Source of the DNA: Rhodopseudomonas palustris
GTDB taxonomy: Bacteria > Pseudomonadota > Alphaproteobacteria > Rhizobiales > Xanthobacteraceae
Length of the DNA: 64,000 nt
Direction: 5' to 3'
Assembly (NCBI RefSeq): GCF_003591005.1
Contig: NZ_QYYD01000005.1
Location: forward strand, 124,001 to 188,000
Shown here piece after piece: positions 52,269 through 61,012 of this stretch. Within the stretch, counting starts at the first letter, position 1. Each line of letters begins with the position of its first letter. A program made the translations under genes and the position numbers. The notes beneath the pieces are model-generated. The model saw nothing but the letters and a program-made list of their open reading frames with translations, searched no databases and had not been told where the DNA came from.

Positions 52269-52890
52269 CGGCGACGACGTCCACGCCCAGCCCGGAGCGT
52301 GCATTGGTGGCGATCACCGGTCTGCCGGCGCGGACGCTCTGCGCCTCCGCCAGCATCGGCTGCAGCGCGACGCCGACATGCGGCGCGAGATCGACCTTGT
52401 TGACGACCAACAGATCGCATTTCAGAACGCCCGGCCCTTTCTTGCGCGGAATGTCGTCGCCGCCGGCGACGTCGATGACGAAAATCCACCAGTCGACCAG
52501 ATCGAGCGAGAACGTCGACGCCAGATTGTCGCCGCCGGATTCGAACAGGATCAGTTCGAGCCCGGGAAACTTGGCTTCGAGATCATCGCCGGCAGCGATG
52601 TTCAGCGTCGGGTCCTCGCGGATCACGGTGTGCGGACAGGCGCCGGCCTCGACCGCCGACACCCGCGCCGGATCGATCAGTCCGGAGCGGCGCAGCCGTT
52701 CGGCGTCTTCCTTGGTGACGAGATCGTTGGTGACGACGGCGAAGTCGATGCCGCGTTTCTGCAGCACCGGGATCAGCGCTTCGATCAGCGCGGTCTTGCC
52801 GCAGCCGACCGGACCGCCGATGCCGATCCGCGCCGCGACCGACGGCCTCGCCTCCGCGCCGACGACCGGCGGCAATTCGTGCACGATCAT
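52234..52890 (-). CDS. ureG: Urease accessory GTPase UreG
   Basis: The 218-residue GTPase has the P-loop [17 protein letters not shown] (about 23-39), the metal-binding Cys-Pro-His motif [11 protein letters not shown] and the G4-type segment [13 protein letters not shown]. UreG hydrolyses GTP to drive nickel transfer into urease with UreD, UreE and UreF. It starts 4 bases after the ureC stop. A short N-terminal extension before the P-loop is unremarkable. All key residues are present. Confidence 0.95.
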   Translation of the reverse strand: MIVHELPPVVGAEARPSVAARIGIGGPVGCGKTALIEALIPVLQKRGIDFAVVTNDLVTKEDAERLRRSGLIDPARVSAVEAGACPHTVIREDPTLNIAAGDDLEAKFPGLELILFESGGDNLASTFSLDLVDWWIFVIDVAGGDDIPRKKGPGVLKCDLLVVNKVDLAPHVGVALQPMLAEAQSVRAGRPVIATNARSGLGVDVVADAISSAVLFRS

Positions 52891-52894
52891 CGCC

Positions 52895-54604
52895 TCACCT
52901 CAGCATGTAGCGCCGCGCCAGCGGCAGTTCGGTCGCGGGCTCGCAAGTGGCGAGCTCACCATCGACATAGACGTCGAACGTCTCCGGATTGACCGTGATG
53001 GTCGGGCAGGCATCGTTGTGCAGCATATCGCGCTTGGTCAGTTTGCGCGTGCCCTTCACCGGCAGCAGCGATTTCGACAGGCCGAGCTTGCCGGCGAGAT
53101 CGTTCTGGATCGCCAGCGGATGCACGAAGCAGGCCGACAGCGCCGCCGGGGCGCGGCCGAACGCGCCCCATTGCGGCCGCATCAGCAGCGGCTCGCAGGT
53201 CATCAGCGACGCCGCGCTGTCGCCCATCGCGCCCCAGGCGATGAAGCCGCCTTTGATCACCAGCTCCGGCTTGATGCCGAAGAATGCCGGCCGCCACACC
53301 ACGATGTCGGCGAGCTTACCGTCTTCCAGCGAGCCGATGTGATCGGCGATGCCGAAGGTCTTGGCCGCATTGATCGTGTACTTGGCGATATAGCGCTTGA
53401 TGCGGGCGTTGTCGCCCATGCCGGGCTTGTCCTCCGGCAACGCGCCGCGCTGCTGCTTCATCTTGGAGGCGAGCTGCCAGGTGCGACAGATGACTTCGTG
53501 GATGCGGCCCATGCCCTGGCTGTCGGAGCCGAGCATCGAGATCGCGCCGATATCGTGCAGCACGTCCTCGGCCGCAATCGTCTGCGCACGGATGCGGCTC
53601 TCGGCGAAGGCGACGTCTTCGGGGATCGCCGGGTTGAGATGGTGGCACACCATCGTCATGTCGAGATGTTCGTCGAAGGTGTTGACCGTGTAGGGATTGG
53701 TCGGGTTGGTCGACGACGGCAGGCAGTGCATCTCGCCGGCGACGCGGATGATGTCCGGCGCGTGGCCGCCGCCGGCGCCTTCGGTGTGATACATGTGGAT
53801 GGTGCGGCCGCCGATCGCCGCCAGCGTATCCTCGACGAAGCCGGACTCGTTGAGCGTGTCGGTGTGGATCTGGACCTGGTAGTCGTACTCGTCGGCGACA
53901 CGCAGGCAGCAATCGATTGCCGCCGGCATCGAGCCCCAGTCCTCGTGCAGCTTCAGCCCCATCACGCCGGTCTCGAGCTGCTCGACCATCGGGGCGGCGA
54001 CGTGGGAGTTACCCCGGCCAAGGAAGCCGAAATTCATCGGCCAGTGCTCGGCCGCCTGCAGCATCTTGCCGGTGTTGAACGGCCCGCCGGAATCGATGCC
54101 GACCGTGATCGGGCCGAGCGAGCCGCCGATCATGGTGGTGATGCCGCTGGCGAGCGCGTGCTCGACGAGGCCAGCGCTGTCGAAATGCACATGGACGTCG
54201 ATCGCGCCCGGCGTGGCGATCAGCCCCTCGCAGTCACGCACCGTGGTGCCGGTCGAGACGATCAGCCGCGGATCGACGCCGTCCATGATCTTGGGGTTGC
54301 CGGCCTTGCCGAGGCCGACGATGCGGCCGTGCCGGATGCCGAGATCGCCCTTGACGATGCCGAGCACCGGATCGATCACCGTGACGTTGCACAGCAGAAA
54401 GTCCAGCGCGCCCTCGGCCGAGGTGATGCCGGCCATGCCGATGCCGTCGCGCAGCGTCTTGCCGCCGCCGTGCAGGCATTCGTCGCCGTACACCGCGTAG
54501 TCCTTCTCGACCACCGCCTCCAGCGCGGTGTCGCCGAGCCGCACCTTGTCGCCGGTGGTCGGGCCGTACAGCGCCGCGTAGTCGCGCCTTGCTATCGTCG
54601 TCAT
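52895..54604 (-). CDS. ureC: Urease alpha (catalytic) subunit UreC
   Basis: The protein has 569 residues, the normal length. ATG 54604 shares one base with the ureAB stop; the frame is open upstream only as an overlapping shadow. The active-site residues are visible: IDVHVHFDS (nickel His pair), GLKLHEDWG (carbamylated Lys bridging the two nickel ions), [15 protein letters not shown] and the flap [13 protein letters not shown]. The enzyme hydrolyses urea to ammonia and carbamate in the cytoplasm. Confidence 0.97.
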   Translation of the reverse strand: MTTIARRDYAALYGPTTGDKVRLGDTALEAVVEKDYAVYGDECLHGGGKTLRDGIGMAGITSAEGALDFLLCNVTVIDPVLGIVKGDLGIRHGRIVGLGKAGNPKIMDGVDPRLIVSTGTTVRDCEGLIATPGAIDVHVHFDSAGLVEHALASGITTMIGGSLGPITVGIDSGGPFNTGKMLQAAEHWPMNFGFLGRGNSHVAAPMVEQLETGVMGLKLHEDWGSMPAAIDCCLRVADEYDYQVQIHTDTLNESGFVEDTLAAIGGRTIHMYHTEGAGGGHAPDIIRVAGEMHCLPSSTNPTNPYTVNTFDEHLDMTMVCHHLNPAIPEDVAFAESRIRAQTIAAEDVLHDIGAISMLGSDSQGMGRIHEVICRTWQLASKMKQQRGALPEDKPGMGDNARIKRYIAKYTINAAKTFGIADHIGSLEDGKLADIVVWRPAFFGIKPELVIKGGFIAWGAMGDSAASLMTCEPLLMRPQWGAFGRAPAALSACFVHPLAIQNDLAGKLGLSKSLLPVKGTRKLTKRDMLHNDACPTITVNPETFDVYVDGELATCEPATELPLARRYMLR

Positions 54605-55299
54605 CACACCCCCCTGAAGCCGCGCGCCTTGGCCCGCGCCAGCGCCGCTTCGCGCACGCGCGGATCGGAGCTCAGCCCTGCCGTCAGATTGTTCAGTCCG
54701 GTGAGTTCGCCATTGCCGCCGAACTCGACCAGCGTCACTTCCTTGGTCGCGCCCGGCTCGAACCGCACCGCCGTGCCGGCCGGAATGTCGAGCCGCATGC
54801 CGAACGCGGCGCCGCGGTCGAAATCGAGCGCGGCATTGACCTCGAAGAAGTGATAGTGCGAGCCGATCTGGATCGGCCGGTCGCCGGTGTTGATCGCCGT
54901 CAGCGTGATCCGCCGGCGGCCGGCATTGAGTTCGAGCTCGCCGTCGGCGGCGGTGATCTTGCCGGGATGCTCGAGGTCGGCCTCGCTGCCCGGCGCCGGC
55001 CGGATCGGCTCGTGCACGGTGACGAGCTTGGTGCCGTCCGGGAACACGCATTCGACCTGGATCATATGCATCATCGCGGCGATGCCCGGCATCACGTCGG
55101 CGGTCGTGAGGATGGTCGAGCCATAGGCGATCATGTCGGCGACGGTGCGGCCGTCGCGCGCGCCTTCGAGGATCTCGTCGGTGATGATCGCCACCGCCTC
55201 CGGATAGTTCAGCTTCAGTCCGCGACCGCGCCGGCGCCGCGCCAGCTCGGCGGCGTTGAAGATCGTCAGGCGTTCCATCTCGGTCGGAGTCAGCAGCAT
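54604..55299 (-). CDS. ureAB: Fused urease gamma-beta subunit (UreA-UreB)
   Basis: The protein has 231 residues in one chain. Residues 1-100 are the gamma subunit ([20 protein letters not shown]; SEGPxMIQVE-like [20 protein letters not shown]). Residues about 108-225 are the beta subunit ([35 protein letters not shown]). Most bacteria encode gamma and beta separately (about 100 residues each); fusion is best known from Helicobacter UreA. No internal stop or restart separates them. It shares one base with ureC and follows ureF by 12 bases. Confidence 0.92.
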   Translation of the reverse strand: MLLTPTEMERLTIFNAAELARRRRGRGLKLNYPEAVAIITDEILEGARDGRTVADMIAYGSTILTTADVMPGIAAMMHMIQVECVFPDGTKLVTVHEPIRPAPGSEADLEHPGKITAADGELELNAGRRRITLTAINTGDRPIQIGSHYHFFEVNAALDFDRGAAFGMRLDIPAGTAVRFEPGATKEVTLVEFGGNGELTGLNNLTAGLSSDPRVREAALARAKARGFRGV

Positions 55300-55311
55300 C
55301 GCTCTTTCTCT

Positions 55312-55980
55312 TCAGTTGACGAACAGCCGCAGATCGGCGCGGACATGGCGCGCGGCGGCGATGTCGATGAACGGCACGAAGCTCGCCGGCTCGGCGGCAG
55401 CGTCGCCCTGCTCGATCAGCGTCTCGATCGTGACCAGCGAGGCCTGCAGCGCGCGCTGCGCCTGCAGCGCACCGATCGCGCCGAGCCGCACCGCGGCGGC
55501 GGCGATGCCCGAGGCGGTGACATAGCCGGAGGCGAGCTGCGCCGACGCCGCGTCGAATTCGAGCGCACGCCACACCGCGCCCTGCATCACCGGCAGATGG
55601 CCGAGGCAGTCGCCGGACGCGATCGCGGCGCGCAGCCTTATCGCCGTGTCGCTGCCGAGCCGGGCGTGCGAGGCGACGAAGGACGAGCCGTTACGGCGCG
55701 AGCCGTCGCGATGCGGCGCCAGCAAATTCATCGCGTCGCATTGACGGTCCAGCGCGCCGATCGCCGGCAGATCGTCGCCGGCCGCAAACGCGCGCAGCAC
55801 GAACAGCCGGTCGAACGTCGCCCAGCGCTGCCGCAACACGGTGTCGATCAGCGCCGTCAGCGCCTCCGGCGTGAACCCGCCGCGCAGCGCCGCGATCGCC
55901 TCGATGCCGTAGGAGAACGCGAACGAGCCATTCGGGAATCCGCTGTCGGCCTGCCAGATCGCGAGGAGTGCGGACCGCAT
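55312..55980 (-). CDS. ureF: Urease accessory protein UreF
   Basis: The protein has 222 residues from ATG 55980, two bases after the ureE stop; the open frame above this is a ureE shadow. UreF motifs are [20 protein letters not shown] near the start and [16 protein letters not shown] in the middle. UreF is all-helical and bridges UreD and UreG in the urease activation complex. Its dimer is thought to guide nickel from UreG to UreD. Confidence 0.9.
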   Translation of the reverse strand: MRSALLAIWQADSGFPNGSFAFSYGIEAIAALRGGFTPEALTALIDTVLRQRWATFDRLFVLRAFAAGDDLPAIGALDRQCDAMNLLAPHRDGSRRNGSSFVASHARLGSDTAIRLRAAIASGDCLGHLPVMQGAVWRALEFDAASAQLASGYVTASGIAAAAVRLGAIGALQAQRALQASLVTIETLIEQGDAAAEPASFVPFIDIAAARHVRADLRLFVN

Positions 55981-55982
55981 GC

Positions 55983-56525
55983 TTAGGTGTCGTGGCTGTG
56001 GCGGTGGCCGTGATGATGGCCATGGTGATGGCCGCCCGGCGAACCGTGATCGTGCTCGCCGTCCTCGGCGCTCTCCTGCTCGATGATGTCGACGCCGACG
56101 CGGCGGCTGCCGATCAGATCGTCGAGCCGCGCCATGTAATCCTCGGCGCGGCCTTCGATGGCGACGAACAGCGTCTCGCCTTCGAACCGCACGCGCCAGT
56201 GCAGATTGCCGGCGTGGTAGCCGAGCTCGATGGCATCGGCGATCGAGCGCGGCGTCAGCCGCAGCCAGCGCTCGGTGCCGGCGCGCACGACGATCGCCTT
56301 GTCGTGGTCGAGCCACAGCACCGCGCCGTCGAACAGCTTCTCGTGCCGCGGCAGCGCGATCGCCAGTTCACGGCCGCTCTTGGTCTTCGTCAGCAGCCGG
56401 CGGCGCGCCAAATCGGCCACCGGAATATTGACGATGTCGACCGCGCCGCTGTGCTCGAGCCGATGCAGGCCCTCGGAGATGCCTGGAGCGAGACGGCTCC
56501 CCAGAACATGATCGATCCGCAGCAT
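55983..56525 (-). CDS. ureE: Urease nickel metallochaperone UreE with His-rich tail
   Basis: The protein has 180 residues. The N-terminal peptide-binding domain and the C-terminal ferredoxin-like metal domain (LELGYHAGNLHW-like IELGYHAGNLHWRVRFEGET) are complete, including the conserved His in YHAGN. The last 20 residues contain about ten histidines (GGHHHGHHHGHRHSH), a nickel-storage tail as in enterobacterial UreE. It opens the urease gene set after amiE, with 77 bases between. Confidence 0.93.
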   Translation of the reverse strand: MLRIDHVLGSRLAPGISEGLHRLEHSGAVDIVNIPVADLARRRLLTKTKSGRELAIALPRHEKLFDGAVLWLDHDKAIVVRAGTERWLRLTPRSIADAIELGYHAGNLHWRVRFEGETLFVAIEGRAEDYMARLDDLIGSRRVGVDIIEQESAEDGEHDHGSPGGHHHGHHHGHRHSHDT

Positions 56526-56602
56526 CGCGACTATTCCTTCTCTCGTTCAGGCAGATCGCCCGCGGCGCACGCCGCGAGCGATCGTCGGTTATCGCCGGCG
56601 CC

Positions 56603-57640
56603 TCAGCGATGCGCGGTCTCTTTGTTGGGGATACCCTCGATCGGACACTCCTCGACGCCGATGGTGTCGCGGGTAAACGACTCCACCATCTCGCGGGTGC
56701 CCTCCGGATCGGCGATCCACTTCGCGTAGAAATCATACGGGCACGCCGCGACGCCCTTGTCGCCGTCGCCGGAATTGATGACGCCGGTGTAGCCGCGGTG
56801 CAGCAGCTTGAAGAGGTGGTTGTTCGACTGGCCGGTCTTGCGCGCGTCGCGGATCAGCGACTTGGAGAGCTGTGCGTACTGGATGCCGTACTCCTCCTCG
56901 CCGCATTCGCCGAGCGTGCGGCCGTCGAAGCCGACGATCGCCGAATGGCCGAAATACGAGTAGACGCCGTCGAAGCCGGCCGCGTTGGCGACCGCCACAT
57001 AGACGTTGTTGGCCCAGGCCATCGCCTTGGCCATGATCACCTGTTGGTCCTTGGCCGGATACATGTAGCCCTGGCAGCGCACGATCAGTTCGGCGCCCTT
57101 CATGGCGCAGTCGCGCCAGATCTCCGGATAGTTGCCGTCGTCGCAGATGATCAGCGACACTTTGAGGCCCTTGGGGCCTTCGGAGACGTAGGTGCAGTTG
57201 CCCGGATACCAGCCCTCGATCGGCACCCACGGCATGATCTTGCGATATTTCTGAACGATCTCGCCCTTGTCGTTCATCAGGATCAGCGTGTTGTAGGGCG
57301 CCTTGTTGGGGTGCTCCTCGTGGCGCTCGCCGGTCAGCGAGAACACGCCCCACACCTTGGCCTTGCGGCAGGCTTCGGCGAAGATCTCGGTCTCGTCGCC
57401 CGGCACCGTCGAGGCGGTCTCGTACATCTCCTTGGAGTCGTACATGATGCCGTGGGTCGAATATTCCGGGAAGATGACGAGGTCCATGCCCGGCAGGCCG
57501 ACCTTCATGCCCTGGATCATGTCGGCGATCTTCTGAGCGTTGGCCAGCACCTCGGCCTTGGTGTGCAGCCGCGGCATCTTGTAGTTGACGACGGCAACGC
57601 CGACCGTATCGTTGCTGGAAGAAATATCACCGTGGTGCAT
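56603..57640 (-). CDS. amiE: Aliphatic amidase AmiE
   Basis: The protein has 345 residues from ATG 57640, which matches the start of Pseudomonas AmiE ([20 protein letters not shown]); the upstream extension is not homologous. The nitrilase-superfamily triad is at the family positions: Glu59 in IFPEYS, Lys134 in KYRKIMPW and Cys166 in [10 protein letters not shown]. Over the first 300 residues it is close to AmiE of Pseudomonas aeruginosa, so aliphatic amidase (EC 3.5.1.4) is preferred over formamidase AmiF. It hydrolyses acetamide, propionamide and similar amides to acid and ammonia. Regulation by AmiC and AmiR is expected from the genes upstream. Confidence 0.93.
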   Translation of the reverse strand: MHHGDISSSNDTVGVAVVNYKMPRLHTKAEVLANAQKIADMIQGMKVGLPGMDLVIFPEYSTHGIMYDSKEMYETASTVPGDETEIFAEACRKAKVWGVFSLTGERHEEHPNKAPYNTLILMNDKGEIVQKYRKIMPWVPIEGWYPGNCTYVSEGPKGLKVSLIICDDGNYPEIWRDCAMKGAELIVRCQGYMYPAKDQQVIMAKAMAWANNVYVAVANAAGFDGVYSYFGHSAIVGFDGRTLGECGEEEYGIQYAQLSKSLIRDARKTGQSNNHLFKLLHRGYTGVINSGDGDKGVAACPYDFYAKWIADPEGTREMVESFTRDTIGVEECPIEGIPNKETAHR

Positions 57641-57983
57641 GTCGGACTCCTGTTGCTGAAGCGAAAATCGGCGACGCACTCAGCGCGCCTCCCGGGACTA
57701 AGCCGCTCTTATTGAATTGACGCCGATCAATCGCCACACCGCTCCCTCTCTTCAGGCACGACTTCTCGTTCGCGCTGGAGCGCGTTGTTTCGACCCACGG
57801 ATATGTTCAGTTCGCCGCATCGCAGCCGGGCGACCCGCCCGCCTGCAAAGCACATCGCAAAACAAAAAAGCCCGACGGATCCTCGCGGACCCCTCGGGCT
57901 ACACAGCCTATTGCCGAACCAGCTTCATCGATGGCGCGGCGGCGTCGATAGCAGGACTACTTCGTCCTTACGACTACGAAAGA
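57641..57983 (-). promoter_or_regulatory. Leader between amiR and amiE, candidate AmiR antitermination region
   Basis: The 343-base untranslated leader on the minus strand carries, after the amiR stop, a small hairpin (AGGAC-GAAGTA-GTCCT, about 57951-57966) with a hexaloop. About 50 bases later comes the intrinsic terminator annotated at 57859-57900. ANTAR proteins act on paired hexaloop hairpins upstream of a terminator. The first loop does not have the consensus A at position 1 and the second hairpin is not clear, so the exact target is tentative. Confidence 0.5.
57859..57900 (-). terminator. Intrinsic terminator in the amiE leader
   Basis: On the minus strand, AGCCCGA pairs with TCGGGCT, an inner stem GGGTCC/GGATCC is capped by a GCGA tetraloop, and a T-rich tract (TTTTTTGTTTT) follows. 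This is a classical Rho-independent terminator placed about 220 bases before amiE and after amiR. Confidence 0.85.
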
Positions 57984-58592
57984 CTAATCATCTTTCATCC
58001 GGTACTGCAAGAGCTCATTTGCGTGAATAATTGCCGCCGCCATATCGTCCATCGACAGCCGCTTCGACATCGCCTGGCGACGGATGCTTTCATACGCGTC
58101 GGCTTCGCTCAGCCCCTGCCCGTCCATCAGAATGGTCTTGGCCTTCTGAATGCGCTGGATGCCGGAGAGCTTACGCTCGAGCTTGCGAATTCGCTTGGTG
58201 GTTTCACGCCGCTCCAGCCACAAGCTACGCGCGATGGTCAGGTTGGTGAGCAGGCCGAACGGGCGGATCGGCCGCTCGATCACCGCCACCGCGCCGGCTT
58301 CGAGCACGAGCTGCAGTGTCGACGGATCTTCGTAGCTGACGACCGCGATCAGCGTCGGCCGGCTGCCGCTATCGGCCTTGAGCAGTTTCTGAATCTCGGA
58401 CCGGACGTCGTGTTCGATCGCCAGGATCACCACGTCGGTGCCGTCCGGCCAGTCCGCGGGCACCGGCCATTGCGCCTCCACCGTGCAGCCGATGCGGCGC
58501 AGATGCTCGACGAGTTGCACCCGCTCGACATCGGCGGGGTGCACCACATGCACCCGCAAGCCACGGAGGTCCCGAAGAATCTGGATCGTCAT
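57984..58592 (-). CDS. amiR: AmiR-type ANTAR transcription antiterminator
   Basis: The protein has 202 residues from ATG 58592; the longer frame above is an amiC shadow. The N-terminal half is a pseudo-receiver domain (VVILAIEHDVRSEIQKLL; LIAVVSYED) without the normal phospho-acceptor set. A coiled coil (RRETTKRIRKLERKLSG) leads to the C-terminal ANTAR domain with GLSEADAYESIRRQAMSKRL and MDDMAAAII. AmiR binds leader RNA and prevents termination unless held by AmiC. The amiC gene is 23 bases upstream and the target leader lies directly downstream. Confidence 0.92.
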   Translation of the reverse strand: MTIQILRDLRGLRVHVVHPADVERVQLVEHLRRIGCTVEAQWPVPADWPDGTDVVILAIEHDVRSEIQKLLKADSGSRPTLIAVVSYEDPSTLQLVLEAGAVAVIERPIRPFGLLTNLTIARSLWLERRETTKRIRKLERKLSGIQRIQKAKTILMDGQGLSEADAYESIRRQAMSKRLSMDDMAAAIIHANELLQYRMKDD

Positions 58593-58615
58593 CCGCAGAT
58601 CTCGATCAGCATGGT

Positions 58616-59782
58616 CTAGGTCGCGGAGGCATGGATTTCGTCGGCAGACCAGTCGTCGAGACTCTGCACGACGCAGTAAGGGTCGGGCTTGATGCGCACG
58701 CCCGGATTCCACACGGTGCGGAAGCGGCCCTGCCCGTCCAGGCGGGCGATGCGCGGCCACAGATAGGTGTGATTGTTTTCTCGATCGATGCGAACCCTCC
58801 CCTGCGGCGCATCGAATTCGGAATCGCGCAGTTCGGAGAGGACGCGCTCGGGATCGTCGGTGCCGCATCGGGCGAGCGCCCGCATCGCCAGATGCATCTG
58901 GAAATAGGCCGCCTCCGCTCCCGCCGTCACCGGCGCATCGGCGCCGAAGCGCTGCTTGAAATTGCCGACGAACTGCCGCGCCGACGGCGTCGACAAGGTT
59001 TCGAAAAACGGCGCCGCCGTGATGTGGCCTTCGGCCGCTTCCGCCGACATCTCCGCCACTTCGGCCTCACTGGTGGTGAGGCTGGCGATCGGCATCTTGC
59101 CTGGATCGAAACCAGCCTCGCGATAGGCCTGGTAGAACATCGCCGTCCCGGAACCGACCACGGTGGAGAAGATCACGTCGGGCGCGGCCTTCTTAATCTT
59201 GGCGATGACGCGGTCGAAATCCTTCGGCTCGGGCTGCAGCGAGACGTACAGTTCGTCGAGCACCTTGCCGCGGCCCTGGGCCACGAAGTCGGCCATCAGC
59301 CGATTGGATTCATAGGGATAAATATAGTTGGAGCCGACGAAGAAAAAGCGGTTGCCGTAGGCGGACAATAGATAGCGCGCGAGCTGAATCGAGTTCTGGT
59401 TGGGCGCCGCGCCGGTGTAGATGCAATTGCGCGAATATTCGAAGCCTTCGTACAGCGTCGGATAGAACAACAGGCCGCGATAGGCTTCGACCACCGGCAG
59501 GATGGTTTTGCGCGTGCTGGTCATGTAGCAGCCGAACAACAGGCGAACCCGATCGACCTGCAGCAGCCGTTCGGCGAGGCTGCGGAACTGCTTCGGATTG
59601 GACGCCGGATCGTAGATCACCGGCTCGATCGGCCGATCGAGAATGCCGCCCGCGGCATTGATCTCTTCGATGGCCAGCAGCGTCGCGTTCAGCTGAGAGC
59701 GCTCGATCGTGGACGTTACGCCGGTTTGTGAGAACAGCACGCCGACGCGCCAACTGCCTCGCTTTTCGTCACTCGCTGCCAT
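58616..59782 (-). CDS. amiC: AmiC-type amide sensor and negative regulator
   Basis: The protein has 388 residues with the periplasmic-binding type 1 fold but no signal peptide, as expected for cytoplasmic AmiC. The opening is RVGVLFSQTGVTSTIERSQL, and the ligand pocket region has FGCYMTSTRKTILPVVE. AmiC binds AmiR and releases it when acetamide or a similar amide is bound. It lies first in amiC-amiR-amiE. Similarity to urea-binding proteins (UrtA, FmdD) is also strong, but the absence of a signal and the adjacent amiR favour AmiC. Confidence 0.9.
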   Translation of the reverse strand: MAASDEKRGSWRVGVLFSQTGVTSTIERSQLNATLLAIEEINAAGGILDRPIEPVIYDPASNPKQFRSLAERLLQVDRVRLLFGCYMTSTRKTILPVVEAYRGLLFYPTLYEGFEYSRNCIYTGAAPNQNSIQLARYLLSAYGNRFFFVGSNYIYPYESNRLMADFVAQGRGKVLDELYVSLQPEPKDFDRVIAKIKKAAPDVIFSTVVGSGTAMFYQAYREAGFDPGKMPIASLTTSEAEVAEMSAEAAEGHITAAPFFETLSTPSARQFVGNFKQRFGADAPVTAGAEAAYFQMHLAMRALARCGTDDPERVLSELRDSEFDAPQGRVRIDRENNHTYLWPRIARLDGQGRFRTVWNPGVRIKPDPYCVVQSLDDWSADEIHASAT

Positions 59783-59841
59783 TTTGTTGTTCAGAGCTCA
59801 GTCTCGACTGCCGTCATCATCGCTGTAGACTTGTGCAACCA

Positions 59842-59857
59842 AGCAAGTGATGACCCA
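59842..59857 (-). promoter_or_regulatory. Candidate sigma-54 promoter upstream of amiC
   Basis: On the minus strand TGGGTCATCACTTGCT places GG and GC ten bases apart, the invariant -24/-12 spacing, with TTGCT matching the -12 element and 4 of 6 matches at -24. It is about 60 bases before the amiC start. Sigma-54 with NtrC would link the operon to nitrogen limitation. Confidence 0.45.
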
Positions 59858-59967
59858 ACGCGACCTGAAACGCAACGCCTGCATGCTCGCGCTCCGACTA
59901 ACAACATGGCGGCGGGGCGATGTGTCTGCCGCACCGCGAAGACCACCGGCAGCCCGTCCGCCGCGCG

Positions 59968-60951
59968 TCAAACCATCGTCCGTTCCCGCGTGGGCGAAAG
60001 GCCGAATTGCTGGCGATAGGCCCGCGAGAAACTCGCCAGGCTGCCGAAGCCGGTGGCGACCGCCACCTCGGCGATCGGCAGCGTGGTCTGCCGCAACAAC
60101 AGCCGCGCGCGCTCGAGCCGCATCCGGGCGTAATGGCGGCGGATCGTCGTGCGCAGGTGCGCTGCGAACAGCCGCTCCAATTGCCGGACCGACAGACGCG
60201 CCAGCGCCGCAAGCTTGGCGCGCCCGAGCGGCGTCTCGATGTTCTTCTCCATCCGCGTCAGCGTCGCGATCAGCTTGGGATGATGCACCCCGAAGCGCTC
60301 GATCGGCGACAATCGCTGCGCGGCCTCGCCGCGCCGCACTTCGGTCTGCAGGAACCAGTCGCTGACCGCGCTGGCCAGTTCGGCGCCGTGGTCGATCCGG
60401 ATTAGCGCGTGCATCATGTCGAGCGCGGCGATGCCGCCGGCGCAGGTGAAGCGGTCGCGATCGATCTCGAACAACGAGCGGCTGAGATGCAGGAATGGAA
60501 ACGTCTCGGTGAAAGCCGGGACGTGCTCCCAATGCACGGTGCAGCGATAGCCGTCGAGCAGCCCGGCCTGGGCGAGCACGAACGGGCCGGCCGACACGCC
60601 GCCTAGCCGGACGCCGTGCCGCGCGGCCTTTCGCAGGAAGGCGAGTGTCGGCGGATGATCGAATTCGCGCGGATTGCCGCCGGCGCAGACCACGATGATG
60701 TCCAGCCGTCCCGCATCCGCGATGCCGGCATCGGCCGCGATGCGGACGCCGTTCGACGCCGGCACCGCATCGCCGGAAATCGCGATATGCCGCCAGCGAT
60801 ACAGGCTCTTGCCGGCCAGCACGTTGGCGGCACGCAGCGGTTCGATCGCCGACGCGTAGGACATCAGCGCGAAGCCCGGGATCAGCAGGAAGCCGACGCG
60901 CAGCGGGCGCGGCTTGTCGCGATTGGACAATTTTGCGTCGCTTTTTGCCAT
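59968..60951 (-). CDS. GlxA-family AraC-type transcriptional regulator
   Basis: The protein has 327 residues. The N-terminal DJ-1/PfpI-like domain (LRVGFLLIPGFALMSYASAI; VCAGGNPREFDHP; GVSAGPFVLAQAGLLDGYRC) is followed by an AraC double helix-turn-helix (about 225-327) with LARLSVRQLERLFAAHLRTT and the second recognition helix region ATGFGSLASFSRAYRQQFG. GlxA/GbdR-type regulators control glycine betaine and sarcosine catabolism. It is divergent from soxB (about 60 bases), consistent with regulation of the sox operon. A ligand such as dimethylglycine or sarcosine is an inference. Confidence 0.9.
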   Translation of the reverse strand: MAKSDAKLSNRDKPRPLRVGFLLIPGFALMSYASAIEPLRAANVLAGKSLYRWRHIAISGDAVPASNGVRIAADAGIADAGRLDIIVVCAGGNPREFDHPPTLAFLRKAARHGVRLGGVSAGPFVLAQAGLLDGYRCTVHWEHVPAFTETFPFLHLSRSLFEIDRDRFTCAGGIAALDMMHALIRIDHGAELASAVSDWFLQTEVRRGEAAQRLSPIERFGVHHPKLIATLTRMEKNIETPLGRAKLAALARLSVRQLERLFAAHLRTTIRRHYARMRLERARLLLRQTTLPIAEVAVATGFGSLASFSRAYRQQFGLSPTRERTMV

Positions 60952-61012
60952 GCGGCTGATTGATTAGCAGGGCACAGTGCGGCCGACAAGCCGACCGGAG
61001 CCGTGTGCGACG

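Noticed and set aside
52304-54853. 849-codon plus-strand open frame opposite ureC and ureG
   Set aside because: Antisense to clearly functional urease genes; long antisense frames are common in high-G+C DNA and this one has no recognisable domain.
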